From Zoogloeaceae bacterium (lineage in GTDB: Bacteria > Pseudomonadota > Gammaproteobacteria > Burkholderiales > Rhodocyclaceae): a DNA stretch of 27,495 nucleotides. Position 1 is the first letter of the stretch, and every line of letters starts with the position of its first letter. The DNA lies in assembly GCA_031290955.1 (NCBI GenBank), contig JAISLJ010000096.1:1-27495 (forward strand), written 5' to 3'. Positions 14,545 through 22,694 of this stretch are shown piece by piece. The position numbers were made by a program, and so were the translations under genes. Below the pieces are notes generated by a model. It was not told where the DNA came from. It did no database searches and worked only from the letters and a program-made list of their open reading frames with translations.

Positions 14545-15867
14545 CTACTTCTCCACATAGGGATTGTGGCTGGTGTTGAATTGGATGCGCAGTGGCGTGC
14601 CGGTGAGGCGGAAGACGGTGCGGAAGGTGTTTTCCAGGTAGCGGGTGTAGCTTTGGGGAATCTTGTCCAGTGCGTTGCCGTGGATGACGATGATCGGGGG
14701 ATTGACGCCGCCCTGGTGGGCGTAGCGCATTTTCGGGCGGAACGCGCCGTGGCGGGGCGGAGCCTGGCGGGCCACGGCCTCCTGGAGCACGCGCGTGAGC
14801 CGGGGCGTGGAAAGATTGGCCGTGGCGGCGGCATAGGCGCTCTCCACGGAGGCAAAGAGCGTTTTCAGCCCTGTCCCTTCCCGGGCGGAAATGAAGTGTG
14901 TCCGGGCGAAATCCAGGAACTGGAGCTTGCGTCCCAGTGTGGCGCGAACCTGGCTTCTGGCGTAGCTTTCGAGGCCATCCCACTTGTTGATCGCCACAAC
15001 CAGCGCCCGGCCTGATTGCAGGATGAAATCGGCAATGTGCGCATCCTGCTCGGCGATGTCCTGTTGCGCGTCCAGCATCAGGATGACCACGTGGGCAGCC
15101 TCGATCGCTTGCAGGGTCTTGATGACGGAAAACTTCTCGATGGCCTCGAAGACCTTGCCTTTCTTGCGAATGCCCGCCGTGTCGATCAGGCTGTATGTTC
15201 TGCCGTTGCGCTCGAAATCAACATGGATGGCATCGCGTGTGGTGCCGGGCTGGTCAAAGGCGATTACCCGCTCCGCGCCGACCAAGGCATTGATGAGGGT
15301 GGATTTGCCAACATTGGGCCGCCCGGCAATGGCGACCTTCAGGGTATCGGGTTTTTCTTCCCCGGCTTCAGGAAGGAGGAAGGCTTCCAGAGCCAGATCA
15401 ACGAGCGCATGCACACCATCGCCGTGGGCGGCGGAAATGGCAAGCGGCGCGCCCAAGCCCAGTTCGTGGAATTCGGCGGCGACCACGCCCCGATCCATGC
15501 CCTCGCTCTTGTTTACGACGACGAACACCGGGCACTTCAGGCCGCGCAACTGCCTGGCAATCTCGTGATCCAGCGGCGCAAGGCCGTCGCGCCCGTCCAC
15601 CAAGAAGAGGATGGCGTCGGCCTCCGCGAGCGCCTGCCCGGTCTGGCGGGCCATCTCGTGCAGGATGCCGTCCCGCGCCAGCGGCTCGAAACCGCCGGTA
15701 TCCACGACCAGGAAGGGCTTGTCGCCCAGATGGCCGTGTCCATAGTGCCGGTCGCGCGTCAGCCCCGGCAAATCGGCCACAATGGCGTCCCGGCTTTTGG
15801 TCAGGCGGTTGAAGAGTGTGGATTTGCCGACATTGGGCCGCCCCACCAGGACGAGTACGGGTTTCAT
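14545..15867 (-). CDS. der: Ribosome assembly GTPase Der (EngA)
   Basis: A 440-residue protein with two tandem GTPase domains and a C-terminal KH-like domain, required for 50S subunit assembly. The first G domain begins MKPVLVLVGRPNVGKSTLFNRLTKSRDAIVADLPGLTRDR. The second has IAGRPNVGKSTLINALVGAERVIAFDQPGTTRD, DTAGIRKKG and NKWDG. The C-terminal part contains NPPIIVIHGNALDKIPQSYTRYLENTFR, the usual Der tail. Length is normal. It is the last gene of the long minus-strand unit. The usual direct neighbour bamB is here separated from it by an extra ORF. Confidence 0.97.
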   Translation of the reverse strand: MKPVLVLVGRPNVGKSTLFNRLTKSRDAIVADLPGLTRDRHYGHGHLGDKPFLVVDTGGFEPLARDGILHEMARQTGQALAEADAILFLVDGRDGLAPLDHEIARQLRGLKCPVFVVVNKSEGMDRGVVAAEFHELGLGAPLAISAAHGDGVHALVDLALEAFLLPEAGEEKPDTLKVAIAGRPNVGKSTLINALVGAERVIAFDQPGTTRDAIHVDFERNGRTYSLIDTAGIRKKGKVFEAIEKFSVIKTLQAIEAAHVVILMLDAQQDIAEQDAHIADFILQSGRALVVAINKWDGLESYARSQVRATLGRKLQFLDFARTHFISAREGTGLKTLFASVESAYAAATANLSTPRLTRVLQEAVARQAPPRHGAFRPKMRYAHQGGVNPPIIVIHGNALDKIPQSYTRYLENTFRTVFRLTGTPLRIQFNTSHNPYVEK

Positions 15868-15947
15868 GGGAATGGCTGCCTCATGTCAATGGTTGTGGAT
15901 TTTGCGGGATGCCTGCCATCTGCGGGACGATTTGTCGAGACCTGATA

Positions 15948-16340
15948 TCAGGCTGCGCCAAGCGATACAACGATCGGACAGTCCCTGTTTTCCCAAATGT
16001 ATAGCAGATAAACCTTCCTGCCATCCTTTTCCCACACGAATATTTCATCGAAGACGGATACGGTTCCGAGAACGTCTACCCAGTCAAGAGCATCGGGCAT
16101 TCGTCCGTTATAAATGGCGGGGCCGAGACGCTCCGAAATTTCATCTGCTGTTTGTTGGAAGAACCGAAAATAGATGTCTCCGGTATCAGACAGGATTTCC
16201 CCATCGTATTCTTCTTCAGGGAAGGACAACGAAGCAGCCAGTTCGATTTCGCTTGGCGCGCCAGCAAGCACGGTGGCAATCGACTCTTCAAGAGGCGAAG
16301 AGACTTGATGTTCAGAGTAAGGAAGTTGCATGGTCGTCAC
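15948..16340 (-). CDS. Unidentified acidic protein inserted between bamB and der
   Basis: A 130-residue acidic protein. I chose the GTG at 16340 because AAGAGG (16348-16353) lies exactly 7 bases upstream. The ATG four codons further in (16331) lacks a close ribosome binding site, and the frame open to 16400 runs into a hairpin. The sequence (EEEYDGEILSDTGDIYFRFFQQTADEISERLG, DWVDVLGTVSVFDEIFVWEKDGRKVYLLYIWENRDCPIVVSLG) looks like a compact alpha/beta fold rich in Asp, Glu and aromatics. It has no signal peptide or membrane segment. I do not recognise a family. Small acidic proteins of this type include immunity-like proteins, but that is only a resemblance. It interrupts a normally contiguous bamB-der arrangement, which suggests a later insertion. 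Confidence 0.6.
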   Translation of the reverse strand: MTTMQLPYSEHQVSSPLEESIATVLAGAPSEIELAASLSFPEEEYDGEILSDTGDIYFRFFQQTADEISERLGPAIYNGRMPDALDWVDVLGTVSVFDEIFVWEKDGRKVYLLYIWENRDCPIVVSLGAA

Positions 16341-16374
16341 AATAAAACCTCTTGAATGGTGGTTGAAAAGATTG

Positions 16375-16391
16375 GCGGCGCTTCGCGCCGC
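16375..16391. repeat. GC-rich hairpin
   Basis: GCGGCGC and GCGCCGC form a perfect 7-bp stem around a TTC loop. It lies upstream of the unidentified ORF and downstream of bamB. There is no clear T-run on either side. Confidence 0.5.
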
Positions 16392-16400
16392 GAGAAGCAT

Positions 16401-16444
16401 TCCCCCTCCCTGACCCTCCCCCTGAAGGGGGAGGGAATTTTTTT
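16401..16444 (+). repeat. C/G-block hairpin with T-run (terminator-like or REP-like element)
   Basis: CCCTCCCCC (16414-16422) and GGGGGAGGG (16427-16435) form a perfect 9-bp stem with loop TGAA, followed by AA and seven T. An extra CCCCCTCCC copy precedes it (16402-16410), so alternative pairings exist. The T-run is on the plus strand, but the adjacent genes are transcribed from the minus strand, where the element would follow bamB without a U-run. It may therefore be a dispersed intergenic repeat rather than the bamB terminator. Confidence 0.6.
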
Positions 16445-16473
16445 ACAGGGCAGGGGTTGTTGTGCGCAGGCTC

Positions 16474-17685
16474 TTATTCGAGCGTGAACAAAAATACCCG
16501 ACCGCCCTGAGTTTGCGCCAGGATGCGGCCATCGGCATCCAGCGAGAGGGCCAGCACCGGCGTGCCGTCCGTGGACTGTCGCCCAACCAGTGTGCCGGTC
16601 TGCCGCGAAAGGAGGTGGAGAATGCCTTCGGCGTCGCCCACGGCGAGATGGTCACGGCCCACGGCAAGCGGCGCGGTCAGCTTGCGATGCAGGAGACGAT
16701 CCTGCTTCCAGCGGCTGCCTCCGGTCGCCAGCGCAAAGGCGAGGACGGCGCTGCTCCCGTCGGTAACGTAAATGCTTTCGGGATCAATCGCCAAACCGGC
16801 GCTCGAAGAGACTTCTTTCGACCAGAGCGTGCTGCCGTTCTGCGAGAAATCAAAGCAGGTGAGCTTTCCCTGAAAAGCGACGGCACAACCGACAGGGCCG
16901 AGCAAAGCGGGCGGCGAGACCACATCGGCGATGCGATCCAGTTCCGTCGCGCCCTTGGGCAGGGCCACATTTCCCTCCCAGACCGGCGCGCCGTTCAGGA
17001 CGGAAATGGCGACCAGCTTGCCGCCGGGAAAACCCGCCAGCACAAACTGGTCCGCCATGCGCAGGGGCGCGGCGCTGCGCAGGAAGAGACTGGGCACGGG
17101 TCGCTGGTAGAGCCATTTCCGCTTGCCCTCAGCGTCAAAGGCGATAATGCGATGATCCCCGCTGCGAACAATCACCAAGCCTTCCTCCACCAAAGGCGGC
17201 GAGAGTATTTCGCTGCTGGCGCGCGCCTGCCAGAGCGGCGCGCCATCCCGGGCAGAGAAAACGAGGATTTCGCCTTCGGCTGTCCCCACCGCCACAAGCT
17301 CGCCATCACTCCCCACTCCGGCAGAAAGCGGCCGCCCCGCCTGGATGCGCCAAACAGCCACGCCATCCTCCAGCCGGGCGACACTGCCGTCCGCCGCCGC
17401 GACGAAGACGGCATTCCCCACGATGGCAGGCGAGAAGATCGCCGTCCCTGCCTTGCCGATGGAATAACTCCACGATGGACGCAGGGTCACGAGCGGCTGG
17501 ATCGCCTCCAGCCGGGTCATGCGCGGTGCTTTGCTGGCGAAGGGATTCAGGCTGCCCAGGCTGCCAATCCCCAAATCACCAAGACTGGAACAAGCCGCAA
17601 GGCCGCACACCACAAGAGCCGCTGCCAAAAAACGGGCAAGGCGCTTCTTCCCCAATCCCTGATTCCGAGAGAGATTCCTGGACAT
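16474..17685 (-). CDS. bamB: Outer-membrane protein assembly lipoprotein BamB
   Basis: A 403-residue PQQ-type beta-propeller lipoprotein, a non-essential part of the BAM machine that inserts beta-barrel proteins. The signal peptide ends in lipobox GLAAC (Cys32). The propeller blades appear as repeated units such as AIVGNAVFVAAADGSVARLEDGVAVWRIQAG, LVAVGTAEGEILVFSARDGAPLWQAR and LVIVRSGDHRIIAFDAEGKRKWLYQ. The ATG overlaps the yfgM stop by one base (TAATG). An order of yfgM, bamB, der is the expected operon; here an extra ORF follows bamB. Confidence 0.95.
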   Translation of the reverse strand: MSRNLSRNQGLGKKRLARFLAAALVVCGLAACSSLGDLGIGSLGSLNPFASKAPRMTRLEAIQPLVTLRPSWSYSIGKAGTAIFSPAIVGNAVFVAAADGSVARLEDGVAVWRIQAGRPLSAGVGSDGELVAVGTAEGEILVFSARDGAPLWQARASSEILSPPLVEEGLVIVRSGDHRIIAFDAEGKRKWLYQRPVPSLFLRSAAPLRMADQFVLAGFPGGKLVAISVLNGAPVWEGNVALPKGATELDRIADVVSPPALLGPVGCAVAFQGKLTCFDFSQNGSTLWSKEVSSSAGLAIDPESIYVTDGSSAVLAFALATGGSRWKQDRLLHRKLTAPLAVGRDHLAVGDAEGILHLLSRQTGTLVGRQSTDGTPVLALSLDADGRILAQTQGGRVFLFTLE

Positions 17686-18380
17686 TACGCGCCTCCCAGC
17701 ACTTCGAGCTTGAGCCGCAGGGTTTCGGCGAGCGGGCCTTCGAGTGTCTCCGCGTCGATGACAGGCGCTGGAGTACCCGGAGTTTCCGGGCGCTCCGCGG
17801 CATCCTTCCGCGCCGTCTCGACCAGGAGAGAGAGGGCTTCCCGGTAGGCGGCGCGAGCTTCTTCCGGCTTTTCCTGCGCCAGAAGGATGTCGCCCTTCAG
17901 TTCGGTATAGGCGGCGACAAAGGGCGGCGACGGCTTCTGCGCGAGTTCCGCCAAGGCTTCGTCATAGGCTTTTTCGTCGAGCAGGACGCCCGCCAGGCGC
18001 AGGCGGGCGGTATCGCGCAATTCCCCGGTGCTGTGCCGTACCGCCCAGGCGAGATGTTCCCTGGCGTTTTTGGCGTCCCCTTCGTCGAAGGAGGCGCGCG
18101 CGGCGACGAGCGCGCCCAGTTGGGCATAGGTGGTGCCGCCGTATTTTTGCTGCAATTCCGTGGCGATGGAGCGCACCTCCTTGGGATTGCGCGAGCGTTG
18201 CAGCGTGCTGTACAGGATGCCCGCCTCCTCAGCGCGCTGGTTCTGGTACCAATCCCAGACACGCCAGCCGATGATGGCAAGCGCCCCCAGCGTGACGCCC
18301 AGCGTGATGCGCGCGCCATGTTGCTGCCACCAGTTCTTGATTTGATCGATTTTTTCTTGTTCTTCCAGGTCGTAGGCCAT
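17685..18380 (-). CDS. yfgM: YfgM-like membrane-anchored TPR protein
   Basis: A 231-residue protein starting MAYDLEEQEKIDQIKNWWQQHGARITLG, with one membrane helix at about residues 25-41. A periplasmic helical domain rich in TPR-like repeats follows (AEEAGILYSTLQRSR, YAQLGALVAARASFDEGDAKNAREHLAWAV, ARLRLAGVLLDEKAYDEALAELA). The family is an ancillary SecYEG/PpiD-associated factor in envelope protein handling. The C-terminal stretch (ERPETPGTPAPVIDAETLEGPLAETLRLKLEVL) extends beyond the core. It starts 18 bp after hisS, and its stop overlaps the bamB start. Confidence 0.92.
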   Translation of the reverse strand: MAYDLEEQEKIDQIKNWWQQHGARITLGVTLGALAIIGWRVWDWYQNQRAEEAGILYSTLQRSRNPKEVRSIATELQQKYGGTTYAQLGALVAARASFDEGDAKNAREHLAWAVRHSTGELRDTARLRLAGVLLDEKAYDEALAELAQKPSPPFVAAYTELKGDILLAQEKPEEARAAYREALSLLVETARKDAAERPETPGTPAPVIDAETLEGPLAETLRLKLEVLGGA

Positions 18381-18398
18381 GGTCGGAATTCCTTTGGG

Positions 18399-19739
18399 TC
18401 AGGTTGATAGAGCTTGTTCATGCGGGGATGTGCATTCCCGCAAGGTCGCAAGGACACCTTCCAGCGGCAATGGCTGCTGCCCGAAGGCAGCGTCGCGCAG
18501 GGCCTTCAGTTGCACCTTGCCTGTTGCGGCTTCGTCGTCGCCGATGATGACCGCGAATTGTGCGCCGGAGGCATCCGCCTTCTTGAGTTGCGCCTTGAAA
18601 CTGCCGCCGCCGCAGTGCAGGATCGTGGCGATTCCCGCGTCGCGCAATTGCTCCGCGACCCGGAAGGCCCAGGAGGTGGCCGCAGCGCCCCGGTGCGCGA
18701 GATACACCGTTACACTTTCTTCCTTGCTGGGCGCCTCAAGGCGCATGAGGGAGAGGAGGCGCTCCAGACCGATGGCAAAACCACAGGCGGGCGCAGGCTT
18801 GCCGCCCAGTTGCGCGACAAGGCCATCGTAACGGCCGCCGGCGCAGACCGTGCCTTGCGCGCCCAGTCGCTCCGTCACCCACTCGAAGACGCTGCGGTTG
18901 TAGTAATCCAGACCCCGCACGAGGCGAGGATTGATCTCGAAACGCACACCTGCCTCGGTGAGCAGGCGCTGCAATTCCTCGAAATGGAGGCGTGATTCTT
19001 CGTTCAGGTACGCAAGAAGCCGGGGAGCCTGGGCGCAAATTTCTTGCAATGCCGGATTCTTGGTATCGAGGATACGCAAGGGATTGCTGTGCAGGCGGCG
19101 TCGGGCGTCCTCATCCAGATGTTCCGCATGGCGCTCCAGATAGGCGATGAGGTCGGCGCGGTGTTTCTGGCGTTCATTCAGGTCGCCCAGGGTGTTGAGT
19201 TGCAGGCGCAGGTGTTTTGCAACGCCCAGACGCGCCCACAGACGGGCTTGCAGCACAATTTGTTCGGCGTCGATGTCCGGGCCGGAAAGGCCGAAGGCTT
19301 CAACGCCCATTTGGTAAAACTGGCGGTAGCGATCTTTCTGCGGATTCTCGTGGCGAAACATCGGCCCCAGATAATAGAGACGCAAGATGGGCGCGCTCGC
19401 CAGCAAGCCATGCTCGACCACGGCGCGCACACAGCCCGCGGTGCCTTCCGGGCGCAGGGTCAGGGGCGTGCCGCTCAACTGATCGTGAAAGGAGTACATC
19501 TCCTTTTCCACGATATCGGTGACTTCCCCGATGGAACGGGTGAAGAGCGCAGTGTGCTCGACGATGGGCAGGCGGATGGGCCGGTAGCCATAGCGCCGGA
19601 AACAATCCCGCGCAATGCCTTCCACGGTTTCCCACAACCCGGCCTCTTCGGGCAGGATATCCTTCATGCCGCGCACGGACTGGAGCGGCCTACGTTCGTC
19701 CTGCCCTGTCTTTTCAGCCGTTTCGTTTTTCTCTGTCAT
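18399..19739 (-). CDS. hisS: Histidyl-tRNA synthetase
   Basis: A 446-residue class II aminoacyl-tRNA synthetase. After a charged 20-residue leader, QSVRGMKDILPEEA begins the conserved core. TLRPEGTAGCVRAV is motif 2, LVRGLDYYNRSVFEWV is the histidine-binding motif, ACGFAIGLERLL is motif 3, and the C-terminal anticodon-binding domain follows (VTVYLAHRGAAATSWAFRVAEQLRDAG). The ATG lies three bases after the ispG stop, so the two are coupled. Length is slightly above the E. coli enzyme (424) because of the leader and internal loops. Confidence 0.97.
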   Translation of the reverse strand: MTEKNETAEKTGQDERRPLQSVRGMKDILPEEAGLWETVEGIARDCFRRYGYRPIRLPIVEHTALFTRSIGEVTDIVEKEMYSFHDQLSGTPLTLRPEGTAGCVRAVVEHGLLASAPILRLYYLGPMFRHENPQKDRYRQFYQMGVEAFGLSGPDIDAEQIVLQARLWARLGVAKHLRLQLNTLGDLNERQKHRADLIAYLERHAEHLDEDARRRLHSNPLRILDTKNPALQEICAQAPRLLAYLNEESRLHFEELQRLLTEAGVRFEINPRLVRGLDYYNRSVFEWVTERLGAQGTVCAGGRYDGLVAQLGGKPAPACGFAIGLERLLSLMRLEAPSKEESVTVYLAHRGAAATSWAFRVAEQLRDAGIATILHCGGGSFKAQLKKADASGAQFAVIIGDDEAATGKVQLKALRDAAFGQQPLPLEGVLATLRECTSPHEQALST

Positions 19740-19742
19740 GGT

Positions 19743-21047
19743 TCAGGAATCATTCCTTGCATATTTGCGGTCAACATAGGCTTCGATCATCTGGATGAAT
19801 TCATCCGCGATGCGTTCACCTTTCAGGGTCGCGGTTTTTTCGCCATCCTCATAGACTGGCGCGGCATGCGCTTCCCCGGTTCCGGGAAGCGAGATGCCGA
19901 TTCCGGCATGGCGCGATTCGCCGGGGCCATTGACCACGCAGCCCATGACCGCCACATTCAGCGTCTCGACGCCCTGGCGTGTCCGCCGCCATTCGGGCAT
20001 GCGACGGCGCAGGTGTTCCTGCACGTCCCGCGCCAGAAGCTGGAAGAACTCCGAAGTGGTGCGGCCACAGCCGGGGCAGGCGATTACCTGCGGCGTGAAG
20101 GCGCGCAATCCCAAGGATTGCAGGATTTCCTGCGCCACGACAACTTCCCCGGTACGCGCGCCGCCCGGCTCCGGCGTGAGCGAGACGCGAATGGTATCGC
20201 CGATCCCCTGTTGCAGCAAGACCGCGAGCGCCGCCGTGGAGGCCACAATGCCGCGTGTGCCCATGCCTGCTTCGGTCAGGCCCAGGTGCAGCGCGTGGCG
20301 GGTACGCGCCGCCAGCGCCGTGTAGATGGCGATGAGATCCGGCACGGCGGAAACCTTGCAGGAGAGCACGATCTGCTCTGCGGGCAGCCCCAGCGCCACC
20401 GCCGCCTGCGCGGATTCCAGCGCGGAAGCCGCCACCGCCTCGCGCAGGAGAACGCTGGATTCCAGCGGCGCAGGACGACGGCGGTTTTCCTCCATGAGCC
20501 GGGCGAGCACGCGCTGATCAAGGCTTCCCCCATTGACGCCAATGCGCACGGGTTTTTCGTGGCGGCAGGCGAACTCGATCATCGCGGCAAATTGTTCATC
20601 CCGTTTCTGGCCGAAGCCGACGTTGCCGGGATTGATGCGGTACTTCGCCAGGGCTTGGGCGCATGCCGGATGTTCGGCGAGCAGGCGATGCCCGTTGTAG
20701 TGGAAGTCGCCCACCAGGGGGACATCGACGCCCATCGCCGCCAGCCGGTCGCGGATCTTCGGCGCCGCCGCCGCCGCTTCCGGTGTGTTCACCGTCAGGC
20801 GCACGAGCTCGGAACCGGCGCGGGCAAGTTCGGCGCATTGCCGCGCCGTGGCTTCGACATCCGCCGTATCGGTATTGGTCATGGACTGGATGACCACAGG
20901 CGCGCCGCCGCCCAGCGTGACCCCACCCACCTTGCAGGCGTAGGTCGCTGTCTGTCCGGAAGATGCTGCGCGGGGCGCGACGGCGGCAGCAGGAAAAGGC
21001 GGCATGGGCGCGGACACGGGCACAGGGGGATACTGGGCGGGATTCAC
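19743..21047 (-). CDS. ispG: 4-hydroxy-3-methylbut-2-en-1-yl diphosphate synthase (IspG/GcpE)
   Basis: A 434-residue iron-sulfur enzyme of the MEP pathway, converting MEcPP to HMBPP with electrons from ferredoxin or flavodoxin. The barrel domain shows VQSMTNTDTADVEAT-like (VIQSMTNTDT), RINPGNVGFG, PVRIGVNGGSLDQ and LGLTEAGMGTRG. The [4Fe-4S] cysteines are in ACPGCGRT and AVMGCVVNGPGE. The start is a GTG at 21047 that overlaps the rodZ stop (GTGA). A Pro/Ala-rich leader of about 30 residues precedes the family start; translation may begin later, but no better start with a ribosome binding site is apparent. Confidence 0.97.
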   Translation of the reverse strand: MNPAQYPPVPVSAPMPPFPAAAVAPRAASSGQTATYACKVGGVTLGGGAPVVIQSMTNTDTADVEATARQCAELARAGSELVRLTVNTPEAAAAAPKIRDRLAAMGVDVPLVGDFHYNGHRLLAEHPACAQALAKYRINPGNVGFGQKRDEQFAAMIEFACRHEKPVRIGVNGGSLDQRVLARLMEENRRRPAPLESSVLLREAVAASALESAQAAVALGLPAEQIVLSCKVSAVPDLIAIYTALAARTRHALHLGLTEAGMGTRGIVASTAALAVLLQQGIGDTIRVSLTPEPGGARTGEVVVAQEILQSLGLRAFTPQVIACPGCGRTTSEFFQLLARDVQEHLRRRMPEWRRTRQGVETLNVAVMGCVVNGPGESRHAGIGISLPGTGEAHAAPVYEDGEKTATLKGERIADEFIQMIEAYVDRKYARNDS

Positions 21048-21898
21048 GGGAGCGAGAGCCGCGCCACGCCTTCCTGACCGGGTTTCAGGGCAACCGGCGC
21101 GCCACGGAAGGAAAGCTCGACGAAGGCGGCATTGCCGATGACAAGGGTAAAGGGCGGCACGCCGGAGACGTCCCCCTCTCCCCCTTGCGGGAAGAGCCGG
21201 GCGGCGACGACGGCCTTTGTCCGGTCGCGCACTTCCACCCAGGAATCGCGCCGGAAGCGGAAGTGGAGCGTTTCTGGCGGCGGCGCGCTCGCTGTCGCGC
21301 TAGGCGTGGCAGCTTCAGGGACGCTTGCCGACGCGGCGTTGCCGCTTGCGGGATCGCCATCCGCAGCATTGCCGTCCGTAGCGTCGCCGTCTGCAGGACC
21401 ATTGCCGTCCGCAGTACCCGCAGGACCAGGGATGGGGAGGATTTCCTCTGGCGTCGTGTCGTCGCGCGTCGCGCTGGGGAAAAGGTCGTAGGGCAGGAAA
21501 TAGATGATGACAGCAGCAACGAAGAGGGCGATGCCCACCGCGACCCAGAGGAGGCCCGTGCTGCCCAGCCGGAACGATTGCCTCTGGAGCGGCAGGACAA
21601 CGTGCATGGGTTCCGGGAGATCCAGGCGCGGGGCTTTCAGGTCGCGGGATTGGTCGAGGAGATCAAGGAGCGGCAGGGGATCCAGATCAAGAATGCTCGC
21701 GTAGTTGCGCACGAAACCGCGCACGAAGGTGCGTTCCGGCAGGCCCTTGCAATCCCCGGCCTCCAGCGCCTCGACCTGGCGTTCGCCCAGCCGCAGCCGC
21801 GCCGCGACTTCCGGGATCGACCAGCCTCGCGCCTCCCGCGCCGAACGCAGGCGTTCCCCCGCCTGGGCCGCCGGAATCATGGGCGCGGCTTCAGTCAT
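21044..21898 (-). CDS. rodZ: Cytoskeletal protein RodZ
   Basis: A 284-residue bitopic membrane protein that links MreB to the envelope. The N-terminal cytoplasmic helix-turn-helix domain (about residues 12-75) includes GERLRSAREARGWSIPEVA and ERTFVRGFVRNYASIL. One membrane helix lies at about residues 115-135. A periplasmic linker at about 160-190 is made of ADG(D/N) units, and a C-terminal beta domain (about 210-284, HFRFRRDSWVEVRDRTKAVV) follows. The linker DNA is an array of the dispersed repeat at 21352-21424. The start overlaps the pilW stop by 8 bases. Confidence 0.93.
   Translation of the reverse strand: MTEAAPMIPAAQAGERLRSAREARGWSIPEVAARLRLGERQVEALEAGDCKGLPERTFVRGFVRNYASILDLDPLPLLDLLDQSRDLKAPRLDLPEPMHVVLPLQRQSFRLGSTGLLWVAVGIALFVAAVIIYFLPYDLFPSATRDDTTPEEILPIPGPAGTADGNGPADGDATDGNAADGDPASGNAASASVPEAATPSATASAPPPETLHFRFRRDSWVEVRDRTKAVVAARLFPQGGEGDVSGVPPFTLVIGNAAFVELSFRGAPVALKPGQEGVARLSLP
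21352..21424 (-). repeat. Dispersed-repeat array in the rodZ linker
   Basis: Imperfect units containing (A/C)TGCGGACGGCAAT are arrayed here, read on the minus strand. The best copy has its core at 21401-21414, and its 24-base context (21401-21424) matches the copy at 1471-1494 at 22 of 24 positions by eye. The array encodes the ADGN/ADGD repeats of the RodZ linker. Confidence 0.65.
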
Positions 21899-22694
21899 AA
21901 TCGCCCTTCAGGAAGGTCTGGTATTCGTTGGAAGTGGGATAAAGCCGACGCAGTTGGGCAAGCAGGCTGCTTTCCTCCGACTTGTTGCCCAGCTTGTGCT
22001 CGATCCGCACGCCCAACCACAGGATTTCGGCATTGGGTTCCGAAATCGCGCGCATGACTTCCTGGAGCCGGTTGCGCGCCTCGGTATAGCCGCCTTCCCG
22101 GAAAGCGAGCGTTGCCAGCCGCAATTGCGCAAGCGGCGCGCTGTTGCGCCCGAAACGCAGCGCTTGCAGGAGATGGCTGCGCGCGCCCTCGTAGTCCCTG
22201 GCTTTCATGGCGCATTCACCGGCGTTGATATAGGCGATGTCCGGCGTGGTGTAGAGCGGGTTGCGAAAGGAATTCTGGAAATACGGGATGGCTTCCTTGG
22301 GCTTGTCCCGCTGCTGGCAGAGATACCAGCCGTAGTTGTTGCTCACGTCCGGGTCATTGGGCGCGAGGCTCATCGCCCGCTTGAAATCGGCGTCGGCAGC
22401 CGCGAAGTCGCGCAGGGCGGCGTAGATCAGCGCGCGCGTGCTGTAGGCGAGGACATAGGAAGGATCGGTCTTGATGGCAATGTTGGCTTCCTCCAGCGCC
22501 ACCGAGAGAACTCCGCCCTGGAAATACTGGGAGGCAATTTCCGTGTGCAGACGCGCCCGGTCATCAGTGGACTGCGAGTTCGGGACAGACTGGGGCACCA
22601 CGACCGGCTGCGCCATGAGGGCGGGCGCGCACAGGGATAGAATGCACAGGGACAGGACGCGCAAGGACAGGAAACGGACGATGTTTTTCTTCAT
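21891..22694 (-). CDS. pilW: Type IV pilus biogenesis/stability TPR protein PilW (PilF)
   Basis: A 267-residue TPR protein. After the signal peptide (MKKNIVRFLSLRVLSLCILSLCAPALMAQ), TPR units follow: RARLHTEIASQYFQGGVLSVALEEANIAIKTDP, AYSTRALIYAALRDFAAADADFKRAMSLAPND, VSNNYGWYLCQQRDKPKEAIPYFQNSF and further repeats to the end. NNYGWYLC is characteristic of the PilW/PilF pilotins that help the PilQ secretin assemble. No canonical lipobox is present: the cysteine follows a leucine (LSLC). Cleavage by signal peptidase I after ALMA is therefore more likely than lipidation. It overlaps rodZ by 8 bases. The DNA encoding the hydrophobic core of the signal peptide is a three-copy 15-bp repeat. Confidence 0.88.
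   Translation of the reverse strand: MKKNIVRFLSLRVLSLCILSLCAPALMAQPVVVPQSVPNSQSTDDRARLHTEIASQYFQGGVLSVALEEANIAIKTDPSYVLAYSTRALIYAALRDFAAADADFKRAMSLAPNDPDVSNNYGWYLCQQRDKPKEAIPYFQNSFRNPLYTTPDIAYINAGECAMKARDYEGARSHLLQALRFGRNSAPLAQLRLATLAFREGGYTEARNRLQEVMRAISEPNAEILWLGVRIEHKLGNKSEESSLLAQLRRLYPTSNEYQTFLKGDYD
22630..22674 (-). repeat. Three imperfect 15-bp tandem units in the pilW signal peptide
   Basis: The units (plus strand) are CACAGGGATAGAATG at 22630, CACAGGGACAGGACG at 22645 and CGCAAGGACAGGAAA at 22660. On the minus strand each encodes a five-residue hydrophobic unit, giving FLSLR-VLSLC-ILSLC. Confidence 0.75.

Noticed and set aside
15941..15952. Palindrome CCTGATATCAGG over the stop codon of the unidentified ORF
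   Set aside because: It is short, has no T-run and no known function at this length, and is probably chance.
19044..21077. A 677-codon plus-strand open frame opposite hisS and ispG
   Set aside because: It lies entirely antisense to two well-identified genes with correct motifs. Long antisense frames are expected in GC-rich coding DNA, and it has no recognisable domain.
22630..22640. LSLC in PilW as a lipobox
   Set aside because: The residue before the cysteine is leucine, which lipoprotein signal peptidase sites do not normally accept.
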